The notes: generated from the sequence alone by a model not told the origin. A stretch of DNA of 64,000 nt from Xenoacremonium recifei (GCA_012184525.1 WOFQ01000025.1:62001-126000), one strand, 5' to 3'; shown: positions 11,750 to 22,879, counted from the first letter of the stretch. Made by a program: numbers and translations.

Positions 11750-13641
11750 TTAGGCAACTTTGCCCCTGACCTGCTTCAGGTGAGTGACCTTGATATCGCG
11801 CCACATGAAGACACAGAACCAGCCGACAGCTAAGAGAGACACACTGGTGATCAGCATCAATCGCTGACTGTCGCCGTAGGCCAGACCGATGTCGTGTCGG
11901 ATCTCGGTGCCCCATTTGTACGCAAGTTGAGAGTATATACTGCTGTAAATATTTGAAACAGGGGATCCAGGGGGCAGTCGCTTCTTCAGGTTCTGCTTGA
12001 AGGTACCCGTCCAAATAGCGGTAGACACTGCAGAGCCGCAAGCCGTACCAATACTTCCGAAAAGGTCGAGAATAGCCAGAATGACGGCAATGTGCTGATG
12101 GTCTGAAGGCGCCATCATAGCCATCTCAGCAGACACCACAATAGGCCCACCAGCAAAGGCAACAAAGATCTGGGTCATGATTACATAGCCGATGTTCTGG
12201 TCAGGTCGGCGGAACTGAATCATAAGGCCGACGCCAAGGATCATAAGCGGCATTGCGAAGTACAAAGCCACCCACTTGAAGCGCCCGGTTACACGCATGG
12301 GATAGGCGAGGACTAAGGCCGAGAAGCAGGATCCGACTCGATAGATGTTGCTGATGTAGGTAGCCTTCGTGACGCCTGTGTTCCAGGTAATGAGGAGCAT
12401 AGAGGTGAAATAACCGCCCCAGACCGATGAGTTGAAGAAGACGAAGACCAGCATCATACCGGCGAAGAAGACTGTGCGGTCTGCCAGTAAGTTGTAGGGG
12501 ATGAAAGTTACGGGGGCGATCCATCTTTCATAAGCGCCAAAGACGATGATCAACAAGCCACCGATGGTGATGAAGCATATGATCATTGGTGACTTCCATC
12601 CGTCGGACTGGTACGAGTAGATGGAGAATGAGAGCAAGAAGAGAGCCATTCCCGTAGCCAAAATCAGGATACCCAGCATGTCGACCTCGATCAACCAGTC
12701 AATGACAACCTTGAGGGTCAGCTTGGTCTTGCGCTCGGGGATGAGGCCGATCTTCTTGGCCTTGCGATGGTTCCAGAAAAAGAGCAGGCAGAGGGGCGAG
12801 ACAACGACCGGGACGACGATGGCCCAGATGCCGAAACCCCAGCGCCAGCCTGGTCCAGCAATAATGGAGTCCGCCATGGGGCCTCCGATCCAGGTGGTGA
12901 CGATGTAGGGCGAGGTAGCGAAGGAGAGCATCAGGGGACGGTTGATGAGAGACGAGGTATCGGCGATGAAGATGGTCAGGCAGTAGCTAACACCCTGGGC
13001 ACTGCATTTATGTTAGACAATCCTCCAAGTATTTTAGTATTTCCGTCTGGAACATACCCGATGAGGGAGAAGACCTGTGCAGCAGCGTAGGTCTCGACGT
13101 TCTTGCACGCGGCCATCATCACGAAACCGATGAGCCAGAAGAACATGGCCAGCGACATCGTCTCCGGTCGGCCCCAGGTATCGAGCAGCTTAGCCATGGG
13201 AATCTTGGAGAGACCACCGAATAAGCTGGACATGACGGTGACTGCCGAGGTGAGGGAGTGTGCGGAGAAGGAACTTGTGACGAAAGGGTTGAGACTTCGG
13301 ATGACTACTTCTTGGGTCGACGTGATGAAGTAGATGAGCCAGATGCTGGAGTTGAGGAAGTCAAGGTCAGTTGGTGCTCCAGGCCCCAGGTCAATTATCC
13401 TCACTCACCAGCCATAAGCCATGATCATGTCCCATTTTCCCCAAACAGTTGTCATGGCCTCGATGTTGCGCACACCAGCCTGGTACTGACTGTTCGGCTC
13501 CGGGATCGCATCGTCGGTCTTCGTCTCGGTGGCATCGTTTCCGAGTTCATTCTTCGAGCCGTCGTTGGTGGTCGCAATCTCAGGGTCGGCGATAACGACG
13601 TCGCCGCCATCTGCAGCCTTGTTCCTGTTGAAGAAGCCCAT
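11750..13641 (-). CDS. Siderophore-iron transporter, MFS (SIT/Mir family)
   Basis: Exons 13641-13409, 13345-13058 and 13001-11750 give 590 aa. An acidic, lysine-poor cytoplasmic N-terminus of about 70 residues precedes 12-14 hydrophobic helices. The family-like strings FIADTSS and TSPYIVTTWIGG follow helix 4, and the C-terminus is short and basic. Proteins of this family import Fe(III)-siderophore chelates by proton symport at the plasma membrane. Which siderophore is used cannot be read. A cluster of three iron-GATA sites sits about 650 bp upstream, which supports iron-dependent expression. The second intron boundary was set so that IG joins AQGVSYCL in frame. Confidence 0.88.
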
Positions 13642-14293
13642 GTTGATTGCCTCTTAGCAGAAGTTGAGGGAGTGTCGTATTAGGTGAGACTATTTCTACT
13701 ATGCCACAGCCCGGAAAATATTGACGACGTCGGGTTTTAGTGGCTGTCGAGGATGCTCACATCGTCAGTCTACAGAGGGACAAGAAAAGATCGAAATCGC
13801 GGCGGACTTGGCTTGTTATAAGCAAAGACCCTGATCGGAATAATGGCTAGGCTTGGCTCCCACGCTCTGCGGGACGGGCCAGCTAAGCTCGGTCGAGGTT
13901 AACACGACTTACTCCGTTCAGATGCCTCCAGCTGTGCCGTACTGGAAACCAGGGATGGGAGTCCAATCGGCTGGGCAAAGTGGCTCTGGATTGCCACCAA
14001 GATCTTGGCTGCTGGGGGCTTGAACGGCGAGGGCTCGGGGCGCGTAGATTGTTTTGGTCACCCCTCTAGTTATACAGCTGCTCGATCACCATGCTGAGGG
14101 CTCATCCCTGCCATTCTACGGCCTATTTTCTGCCAGATCCATGGATGTGAGCCTCTCAGCTGGCCAATTTCGCGAGAAAAGCCATTCAAGACAAAGATTC
14201 TTCTCAGCCAAGACTCAGCTCCCCGGTCTAAACGGTGGGACGGACTTGCACGCTACCTGAACCATCTCCAACCGCCGAAGCGAATCCCGCATC

Positions 14294-14324
14294 TTATCTG
14301 ATGATCAGATAATTTTTATCTGAT
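14294..14324. promoter_or_regulatory. Cluster of three ATCAGATAA iron-GATA sites
   Basis: The string ttatctgat (reverse of ATCAGATAA) occurs at 14294-14302 and 14316-14324, and ATCAGATAA itself at 14304-14312. All match the ATCWGATAA consensus of the fungal iron repressors SreA/SRE/Urbs1. The nearest gene reading away is the siderophore transporter starting at 13641. Repression under iron sufficiency is inferred from family knowledge. Confidence 0.75.
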
Positions 14325-15641
14325 GATGACCCACGATGTCCAATTAAAGACGTGCTACCCCTGGAGTTTGTCGCCCTTCCCACGCTTTTCATCCATTCTG
14401 CGGATCTTCGTTCGATGATTTTGAGAAATAAAGTATCCCTGCCGCTTCGCTTGTTCGGCAAGCCTGACCGCGTTGGCTCTCAGTTAGGTGCTTGGCTTGG
14501 GGGTTTCTCCGGATGTCCATGCGACTTCTTGAATCGGGAAGCCGGTTCATCTCTAGGCTGAGCGATTTCGGCCTCGGTTGCAACATGGGTGTCTCTAGTT
14601 CAGCTTTACGAAGGGGGTGCTTCAATAACACACAGCGGACGAAGTAATGGCAAGCCCTGACGTTGGCTCTCTCAACAACTTCTTCCCAAGCAAAAGATCC
14701 ACGAAGCCTTTCTTATTCCAAAACCTCCTTGTATTACCCTTATTCTCGAGGCAATACAGAATATCCCACTCGGAATCACGAGCATCTCAATCCTCATGTC
14801 CATCTTCAGTGGACCCTCGGTTCAACACTGCCCCCTGCACAAGCTTCGACCTTCTCCAATGAGGAGCTAAAGGAACTTTCGGCTCGGTCGAGGTTCCGAC
14901 AGGCGACACTTTCTTTCGTTCAAGCTTATCCATCCCACCCCACAAGGATCTAATCAGCGCTTCCACTCCAGCGACTTTTGTTTTAAAGACAGAGGCAAGC
15001 TCAAAGATCGACACCGGCTGGGGAGAGATCATCTCCAAGGTAGTCACGCAGTTCGGATTTTCGTAAATATTAGTCCGCTTTGTTAACGAGGATCTCTTTG
15101 TGGGCAAGCCATCTGGGCGACGTGGAGTGTGGTCTGGCGAGTCGCGAAAAATCTCAAATAAATCACACGGCTGTAATTGAGCTTTTACGTGTCTATTTAC
15201 TCAACTCTCGACCAAGAACGGGTTGACCGGCAAGTGATTATCGGGTCCGCGGTGAATCCAGCTCAAAGGTCCGCTGGAACGGAGTCGCAAACGGAGCTTC
15301 GGATCACATATCCTGCCCCGTCTCCGTCTTGCTCAAAGACGCGTGATATGAGATCCCGCCGCTAGCGAAATCGGTAATGAAGACATGGGGCAAGCTCAGG
15401 GCACGCGGGCCGTTGGGTCTTCCGTATGAGCGGGTAGAACATGTCCACTGGCAACAATGAGGCGCTGAACGACTGATGTGGCGTCTATCACTAAAGGAGT
15501 GAGGCGAGGACCACGTCTAATTATCTTATCAGCTTATCCATCTAAACTCGTTTAAATAAGTGGAAAGCGGTGAAATGCCAGGCTGTCTGCCAGTCATTGG
15601 AGATGCCTAGCAGGTTGCGGTGGATGCTCGTCGACTAGCAC

Positions 15642-15895
15642 CTACAAAGGAAGAGGTTGAGGCAGCTGGATTTCGCAAGAATTTGAAGCAGCAGGTGATT
15701 CTTTACAAAGCTCTAAGAAAGGCAAGGCCCAACTACCAAACATTTCAGCCAATCGGTCGTTGAAAGAGATAGTAACAAGTTTGCGCCCACAGCTCGAAAT
15801 TGAGGTATAGGGTAGTTCAACTGAGCTTTCAGGGTTGAACTTGACTGACAACTAAGTAGGGCTGCCAATGCCATGATAAACTTGAGGAAGTACAT
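15642..15895 (-). other. Possible small secreted protein or relic
   Basis: The ATG at 15895 opens a hydrophobic signal-like leader. A second minus frame (15851-15642) with three cysteines overlaps it one base out of phase. A splice from gct|gtgggc to cttag|agc would give a short product ending in a Cys-rich tail, but the donor is weak. It could be a candidate effector, a decayed gene or chance. Confidence 0.2.
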
Positions 15896-16807
15896 TGAAA
15901 GAGATTATGCTTGGCTGTTGTGGATACTTCAATTGTGCTTTGTTTATTTTACATTCTTCTACAATAATCTTGTTAGAGTTTAGAAGGGTAAGTTTGTAGA
16001 AATTTATTTTAGACAGTTGAGTCTGCTTCAACTAATACGGCATATACACACCACTATGTAAAAAGAGATAAGATAATTTTATAAACTACAAACGGCACTC
16101 ATTTAACCTACAACTCAGGATTAAAATCTTGTGGCAATACTACAAAACTGAAGATCGGGGTGCTCTGCTCCGTCGAATTGCAGAAGATCGGCGCAGAGCG
16201 TAACATTGAGATCTGTCGCTGCATGATTTCTCCGAATGCCGAGGACTCAAGAGATGGGCAAATCTCAACCAAAAACGCCAGCAAGATACTGCAAAATGTC
16301 TGATATTCTCCGCATTGCCCCTGAATTCAATCAGCGACCACAAAATGATTTCATCGAGCTCACATATGCTGTACAGGGCCTACTTTCAAGGTCTGCGTGG
16401 GGGGCGCCACGTGATTAGGGATTCGCGGGCACCTGACCTCCCGATTTCTCGCCATCCCCACTTTTGCCCGGCCAGCCAACCGCCGGTCGAGGATGAGAAT
16501 CGAGACTGATCCGCCGTCCACCTCGAAGAAAGTTGAGACTTCATTCCAGCCCGCCCGCGTGCGAATCGAATCGCCTCCCTGCCCCCCCGGACGACGAGAG
16601 GGCTTTGCCTGGAAGTCTGTTGAGGCAGCCGTGACAGCAGCAGAAGCAGCTCTCTCTCATCTGCGATCTGGGAGAGACTGAGCCTGAGCCTCGGCGACTC
16701 TGCCATCCGCCCAATCCCGCCTGTGCTATCATCAGGGCGGTCGCGCGACCTTGACTCCATTGCCTCGCCCGGCACGCCTCTCCACCAGCTGTAACGACTC
16801 CAGCATC

Positions 16808-18100
16808 ATGTCCGACGAGGACGGCGACCTTCTCGGCCCCGACGGCCAGCCGCAGAACCGCATCGACCGCGACCGACGAGCGCCGCGCTTCAGCTGGACG
16901 CCAGCCTACGAGGCGACCTTCTTCCGCAGCCTGTGCGAGAGCGTGCAGCTTGGACTGCGCGAGAATAGCAGCTTCAAGGCGGAGGCGTGGGAGCGCGCCG
17001 CACAGGCTTTGCAGGACAGTCATGGCGCGTATCCAACCAAGAGCCACTTGATCAACAAGAGCGACAATGCGCGGAAGCGTTTCCGGCTGTGGCGTGGACT
17101 GCGCGAGGACCCAGAGTTTCTCTATAATCCGGTGACGCGGACGGTGACGGCGACGGAGGATGCGTGGAGGCTACACATTGAGGTGAGATGTCTCGACGGG
17201 GCGGGCCGAGGTTGATGGAGGAGCATTGCGCTAACACGCACACAGAGGGAACCGCTGTCAAGAGCATTGCGAGGGAGACCTTTTGACCACGAGGATTTCA
17301 TGGAGATTCTGTACCCCGATGTGGTGGGATCAGGGGGAGCGCCAAAGAGAATCATGAAACCGCGGCGACGGACGGACGGGCCGGTGACAGACGACTCCGA
17401 GATGCCGGGGACTGGCGTACTCAACTTGCAGAACGAGCCTCCTCCGCGACCACCAGGGCCGGAGAGTCCTAACGAGGGCCGACCCTCGCTCAGCCAGACT
17501 CCCACTGCGTCTTCATCTGGTTCTATTCCCCAGGCGCGCCCAACATCGACCGTAATTCCTCCTCGAGGGTCCGGAACCAGCACGAGCGCTCTCACACCGC
17601 CGGAGGAGAACGTGGCCAGCCAGGGTCGGAAACGACAGCATTCTAGCAACGTACCTGCGGGTGCATTCGAGTCTTCGCCTCCATCCTCGTCTCTCACTTT
17701 AGGCCAAGCTAGGCCTGCATCGCCCGAGAAGCGACGGCGAACATCTTCCAACGATGCTTCTCGACCATCAGTCGCTACAGCACCGAGCTCATCGGTTCTG
17801 CCCATCGGCATGCCCCGGCAAACCGCCGTCTCTGGACTCGAGACTCAAGTATTCACCCACGCGCCCCTCCTCGAAGAGCTCCTCGACGTGTTCAAGTCAC
17901 GCGCGACGCCGCGGTGGCGTGAAGAGGCACTGGAAGTGTTCTTCCGGGACTTTGCAGACGAGGACCTCGATCTCCAAGTCAAAATCTCGGAGAACGTCCT
18001 CAGCAACGAGAACAAGGCGATGGTGTTTTGCAAGATGCCCGTACGAGTGCGACAACACTGGGTGAAGCGGTTCCGTGAGATGCACCACAAATCGACGTAA
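16808..18100 (+). CDS. Myb/SANT-like DNA-binding domain protein
   Basis: Two exons (16808-17182, 17246-18100) give 409 aa. Residues about 25-160 resemble the Myb/SANT-like domain (Myb_DNA-bind_3 type): a tryptophan-rich start (FSWTPAYEATFF), a central AWERAAQAL helix and NKSDNARKRFRLWRGL, then ending EDFMEILYPD. That fold occurs in proteins related to Harbinger transposon partners. Residues about 165-310 are Pro/Ser-rich and disordered, with a basic patch KRRRTSS. The C-terminal 80 residues are helical and charged and may be a conserved protein-binding module. A nuclear DNA-binding role is inferred; no target is known. The start ATG lies 15 codons after the nearest upstream stop region and begins an acidic leader. 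Confidence 0.72.
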
Positions 18101-19343
18101 ACGACCCCCTGACACAGAATTTTCGGGACATAATATCTGCTTTTGACGATGACGATACGACGGCCTCTCAGAGAGCGGAAGATACCCGTGTGCTATTAGG
18201 CAAAGGCAGGATTGGGAGCGTATCGAGGGGCAGAGAGATACCACTTTCGAGTTTATTCCAAGCAGGCGTTGTTCGGACACGGCTGTATTATTGCATTTTG
18301 TTAGCGAAGGAGGGGTTATATGCTGGGGAAATCGGGATCTTTATCGGCTGGCATGAAGCGGCGGAGCTGGAACTTTGAACTTTTTATGTATTTGTGATTT
18401 GAGGTTATGGTTATGCTTGGGGGCTTCTTGTTGAAATCACGTTGCTTATATATATCGTCGATTTGCGTCGATGAATTAATTTGTTGAATCTTGTTCCTGC
18501 CAATGATGGATGTTGGAAATGCTGAAGTTGGAAAGTGTCCACGTGTGAAGAATCGATCTGGGATATTGGGGTGCCATGACCTGCGGCAATTGAGTTATGG
18601 AAATTTCACTGAATCGTGTTCTGCTCCATCTGCATCGATCAGTCGGTGAAATCTCCATAACTCAATTGCAACGCAGAGCCTAACACCCCGGCCAGTGACG
18701 TAGCTGATGTCGCGAGCGATGGTAAAATGAACGCATTGCCTTTAGCCACCGTGGAGTATTACGAGACGAGACCAGGATCTGGCGATTCGTGACGGTTCCT
18801 GGCGGTTCCTGATGGGGCTTGGCCGGTAGATTCCGGGGCTTGTTAGTGATTGGTTTTTGTCTGAGACGTGATAGAGGAGGATTGGATGAAACTTGACGCT
18901 GGCTGGCACCTCTCCAAGCTGCAGCTCACTCTCGAGTAAGCAGTCTATCTCCCCATCAGCAACCCATACACACCGGATCATGCCTCGAAACCAATTGATC
19001 ACATCCGGCCCATAGCTCCCATTTCCGTTCTCATCATCTAAAACAAAAAGCCCGTCTCTTGGCTGAGCTCCCCTCCCAGTGGAGCCGTGCGAGTTTCCGG
19101 CACGACGACGTCCAAGGCCCAGCACCAGCGTTACGTCATAGGCGCCTGCTCTGCCTGCGGCCCGCGTCACATGAAAAGAAGCGTGTGGCCGGCACTTGAG
19201 ACTCTGGTTCTCGTCCTCTCCTCCTCCAGTCACACCACCTTTTCCCGCCCGTCCATCCATCTTCCCGAGATCATCCTCATCCGACGATCTCCAGCACGTT
19301 CTTCTCTCTACCTCGTTAATCAATTCCCAAAGCCTTTTGCATC
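18101..19343. other. Intergenic between the Myb/SANT gene and the OM14-like gene
   Basis: It contains the 3' region of the Myb/SANT-like gene, a strong imperfect hairpin (reported separately) and the pyrimidine-rich 5' region of the next gene. Short frames on both strands have no motif. Confidence 0.5.
18587..18668. repeat. Long inverted repeat / hairpin
   Basis: The arm at 18587-18609 (caattgagttatggaaattt plus cac) is matched by the reverse complement at 18646-18668, with one mismatch in 23 positions and a 36-nt loop. Pairing continues for another five bases (ctgcg / cgcag) after a two-base bulge. No coding frame covers it. Confidence 0.9.
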
Positions 19344-19966
19344 AGTGAGTACAATCAATCGCTTGCGCCTATTGAAGCTGCCCCTCTAACAATGGTGCCA
19401 TAGTGTCGTACGCAGACGTCGCAGCCAGCGGTCCCAAGCAGACCCCCGAGGAGGTGCGTTATGTCTCTACAAACACCGCACGAACAACCCTCTGACTCTA
19501 TTAGGCCGCCGCTCCTCCTGTCCCGGAAATCGTCCCCAACGAGTCTGCGTCAACCGCCTCGCTTGTCGACGTCGACATGCCCTCGGTGCACACCGTCCGC
19601 TCCGACTTCCTCGAGCAGGACATCCAAACCACCACGCAAGCCGACCGCATCGCGCGCGAGGAATCCGCCGCCGAAGAAGCCGCAGCAGCCAAGCGCCGCG
19701 CCGCCGCCCGCGCCAAGGCCGCCGACTCGTGGCTGTCCCGCCAGTTTGCCAGCCTGAGCGAGACGCAGACGAACGGCGTGCTGGTCGCCAACGTCGCGGC
19801 CGTGGTGGGCGTCAGCTCGTACCTCGGCTACAAGGCCTGGGGGCTGTATGAGAAGGGCCGGCTGAGCTGGCAGGCCGTGGGTTGGGGCGTGGGCATCCTG
19901 GCGGGATTGGGTGCTGCGGAGGCCGTGCTGGGACGGTATTTGTACAAGGCGAAGAAGAGCGAATAG
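19344..19966 (+). CDS. OM14: OM14-like mitochondrial outer-membrane protein
   Basis: The best model has exons at 19344 (one base), 19404-19453 and 19505-19966, giving 170 aa. The A of the start codon is the last base before a 59-bp intron (donor GTGAGTAC, branch CTAAC, acceptor CATAG), and TG begins the next exon. This yields MSYADVAASGPKQTPEE, the N-terminus I recall for this family. No alternative ATG keeps the frame. A central Ala/Arg/Glu-rich helix (about residues 65-95) precedes two hydrophobic segments (about 107-125 and 137-158) and a lysine-rich tail. In yeast, OM14 is an outer-membrane protein that binds ribosome-associated NAC. The gene converges on MIA40, another mitochondrial protein gene. 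Confidence 0.72.
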
Positions 19967-20386
19967 GTTCGCCGGTGCGTTAATAAGGGTTTTCTTTGGA
20001 CGGCGTTGCAGGTTTTCTTTGCGGTAGCTGAATCTTTTTACGATTGAGGCGAGGATTGCGCAAGGGATGGAAACAGGTCGTCTTCTCACCTCATCATGTT
20101 ATATCATTGAAACGATACCGATCGGTAGTTGTAGTCTCAACCATAATCTTTTTGAACACTTCCAAAGATCAAGTCGGTGACTTCAATTGTAGTAAGAGAT
20201 GTGATTCCTTCTATTTCGTAGGTCTGAGACCGTGACGCCCCGTTGCCTTTTATGTCTTCTCATTATACAGCGTTGGTACACAGACGAGCATTACTCCGAT
20301 GCTCATGCAAATCCCTGGTATTGTACACGCAGATCCGTCTTCTTCGGCTCCTATTCTCTTTCTTTTCTTCATCTTCCCTTATCCCT
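19967..20386. other. Convergent 3' region of the OM14-like gene and MIA40
   Basis: About 420 bp, T-rich toward the MIA40 end. No gene, repeat or RNA was recognised. Confidence 0.5.
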
Positions 20387-21322
20387 CTACTCCTTCTTCG
20401 GCCCGTCGTTCGCAGCCGTCGCATCGGTCGCCGTCGGGGGAACAACACTCTGAGCTTCCGGTACGGTAGGTGTCACTCCCGCCGCCGAAGCAGCCTCGTG
20501 AGCAGCAACAGCTGGCGTCTCGGTCGCAGTCTTGAGCGCATCTCCCTCAGCCGCGGGGGCTGCGCCCTCCTCATCCTCGTCGTCTTGAAGCTCGGCGCCG
20601 TAGATTTCGGGGTACTTCTTGAAGCACTCTTGCATTCCCCTATGACATGTCAGTACTTCCACTCCGTCAATTTATCATGTGAAAAAACGCACTGGAACTT
20701 CTCAATGCAGTCCATTCCCTTGGGCTCCTCCGTCGAGTACACGAAGCAGCTGAACGCCGTCTTGAACTCCTCGCCACAAGGACCATCGGCCATACCACCC
20801 AAGCAAGGGCAATCCCAGTTGATCTCGCCAGTCTCCGGGTTGAAAGCGCCTTGCGCGCCAGCTTCCTGCTCCAATTCGGCCGGTGAGCCCTCGCCCGCTG
20901 CGACGGGAGCGGCTTCGGACTTTGGTTGCTCAGCGGCAGGCGTCTTCTCGGCGGGCTTGTCGGGGCGCGACTGAATCTGTCGTCGCTTCTCTTCGATTAC
21001 AGACTCGACAGTAGGGAGGTCATCGTTGGAGAAAGCGGCGGGTGCAGGAATGGTTTGCGCTGTGGTCGTTAGTCTCTCGCCCTCGTCGGCTTCAACATCG
21101 CTGTTCGAGCATACCCGCTGGCTGGTCCGCAAAGACCGGGCTGGTGTTGTAGTAGTAAACCGCCGCAAAGGCCAATACCAATCGCATCGCAGAGCCCTTC
21201 CATGTCCTGGGCTTGTCGGCCGGCGCTGTCGAAGCAAACCGTCTCGGAGCAGCTCGGATCGTCGTGGCGCGCATGCTGCTCAGTACGGGCCGCGAGGCCG
21301 ATCGCAAGGCGGTGCGATACAT
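20387..21322 (-). CDS. MIA40: Mitochondrial intermembrane-space import and assembly protein Mia40
   Basis: Exons 21322-21115, 21059-20693 and 20639-20387 give 275 aa. An Arg/Ser-rich presequence (1-32) is followed by one membrane anchor (about 46-60) and an acidic linker. The oxidoreductase core DCPCLGGMADGPC carries the redox CPC pair. The two structural CX9C motifs are CGEEFKTAFSC and CIEKFQGMQEC, the second built exactly across the 53-bp intron. The C-terminal tail is acidic and Ala-rich. Mia40 oxidises incoming twin-Cys proteins in the intermembrane space with Erv1. It shares a divergent promoter of about 560 bp with thiamine pyrophosphokinase. Confidence 0.95.
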
Positions 21323-21885
21323 GATGTGAGTCTAAAGAGATAAAAGTAAGAGAATGACAGAACAAATTGAAGAATCAGAGTGCCTCCAGACAGCTCCAAC
21401 GACGGGATAAGGGGATCAATGGAATCGGATGGCGAATTGGTCAGCAAAACCGGACATCATATGGAGCTTCTCGGACCCAGCTCTGGAGGAGAAAAAAATG
21501 ACAGATTGCCGGAGCTTAGCCGAGCCGCGATAAGCTGTCCTTATCGGTGAGACAAGACTTCGTCATGATTATACGAGTCTAAGAATCGGGGCTGTTATAA
21601 GTTAGAGCTGGTGCCACAGTGTGAGCTCGGAGGGACCAAACAGGGCTAACAAGGTGGAGGTCTTTTGTCTTTGTTGGAGGACAAGATCGTGAGCGGCACG
21701 GCAGTGGTGAGACGAGACAAGACGAGACTTGGACAGGCCATTCTTTGTGCTTCCCCGTGAGAGAAAGAGAGTCTGCAAATACCTCATATCTGGCTCCTCC
21801 AGGGTCCCGAGATCACGCTCCGGATTGTCCCTCGAGTCTTCGTTCAGAGCGAACTCTCACGAGACCACACGGACACTCTCCCATC
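21323..21885. promoter_or_regulatory. Divergent MIA40 / thiamine pyrophosphokinase promoter with GATA palindrome
   Basis: Between the two start codons lies GATAAG-ctgtc-CTTATC at 21529-21545, a perfect 6-bp inverted repeat of a GATA site with a 5-nt spacer. A paired GATA factor (nitrogen, iron or light type) is a plausible reader; this is inference. Confidence 0.5.
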
Positions 21886-22879
21886 ATGACATCCCAGCCC
21901 ACGGAATGGCGACCCGCGAAGCTCCTCCAGGACCACGAGGAGGGCTCTGAGGAGTTTGCGCTGCTGGTGCTCAATCAGCCGCTGCGGAATTCGGCGGAGC
22001 TGCGAAAGCTCTGGAAGAACTGTACGTAGCAGACACTGGCCTCGTATGATGCATTACATTGCGTTTTTCCCCCTGTTGCGCTTTGAATTGGCTCTCGGTT
22101 TGGTTTTCGTACGGCATAGAGGATATAATACTAAGGATTTACAAGCTGCACTGAGGGTAGCAGCCGATGGAGGCGCTAACAGGCTTCATAAGCTGTCATC
22201 CTTCCACGGCAAGTTCGTATGTCTTCCAATCTTATTTTCATTATTCCTGCAAATCTCTTATGTTACTCTAAATATTGAGCTCTGACGCCCTTCACAGGCC
22301 AACCTCCAGGCCATCATTGGTGACCTTGACTCCTTGAAGCCGGCCGTCCAGGACTTTTACACCTCCCAGCCCTCACCCGCCATTGTCATCCACAACCCCG
22401 ACCAGGAATCCACTGACTTTGGCAAGTCCATTGATTGGATCCGTGAGCAGCATCCGCAGGGCATCGACATCGTGGCCCTGGGTGGCCTAGGTGGGCGCGT
22501 CGACCAGGGGCTGAGCCAGCTGCACTATCTGTACCGCTACCAGACTGACCCGGATTATGCGACCGGCCGTCTGTTTCTGCTGTCAAGTTCGAGCCTGACG
22601 TTTCTCCTAAAGGCCGGAAAGCACAGCATCCATGTGCGCGAGGATGGAGAGTCGGATGTCTTCGCGAAGCACGTTGGCTTCTTACCCTTGCAGGGCCTCA
22701 GCCACATCACCACACATGGCTTGGAGTGGGATGTGACGAATTGGGAGACGCAATTTGGTGGACGTCTCAGCACGAGCAATCACGTTCTCCCAGAGACGCA
22801 AGTTGTGGAAGTCGAGACGGACCGAGACGTGCTGTTCACGATAGCCCTGAGGCAGGTCGACGGTGAGGAGGGCGAGTAA
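21886..22879 (+). CDS. THI80: Thiamine pyrophosphokinase
   Basis: Exons 21886-22021, 22146-22216 and 22298-22879 give 262 aa. The ATP and thiamine-binding motifs are all present: ADGGANR after the first intron, GDLDS, DQESTDFGKSI and LGGLGGRVDQ. The first intron (124 bp) ends at a TTACAAG acceptor after a TACTAAG branch site; this choice gives SALRVAADGG, the expected core. The enzyme transfers pyrophosphate from ATP to thiamine, making the ThDP cofactor in the cytosol. It ends about 150 bp from the convergent BOS1 gene. I saw no thiamine riboswitch in its introns or leader, though such elements are hard to spot by eye. Confidence 0.93.

Larger units (their letters stand above)
13642..16807. 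other. Long gene-poor region upstream of the siderophore transporter
   Basis: About 3.2 kb lack a convincing gene. Besides the iron-GATA cluster there are more GATA-type strings near 15520-15540 (attatcttatcagcttatcc) and an AT-rich segment at 15890-16130. A 60-codon minus frame at 15895-15713 begins with a signal-peptide-like stretch (MYFLKFIMALAALLS), but no intact small-protein model could be closed with confidence. Confidence 0.45.

Noticed and set aside
11263..11769. A 168-codon plus-strand frame
   Set aside because: It overlaps the 3' end of the siderophore transporter and shows no codon preference or motif.
4137..13641. Secondary-metabolite gene cluster made of hydrolase, P450, receptor and transporter
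   Set aside because: No polyketide synthase, peptide synthetase, terpene synthase or prenyltransferase is present, and the transporter is of the siderophore type.
17122..17811. A 229-codon minus-strand frame
   Set aside because: It is opposite the Myb/SANT-like gene and has no conserved-looking segment.
19550..20089. A 179-codon minus-strand frame over the OM14-like gene
   Set aside because: It overlaps a supported coding exon and has an Arg/Gly/Ala-rich composition without a domain.
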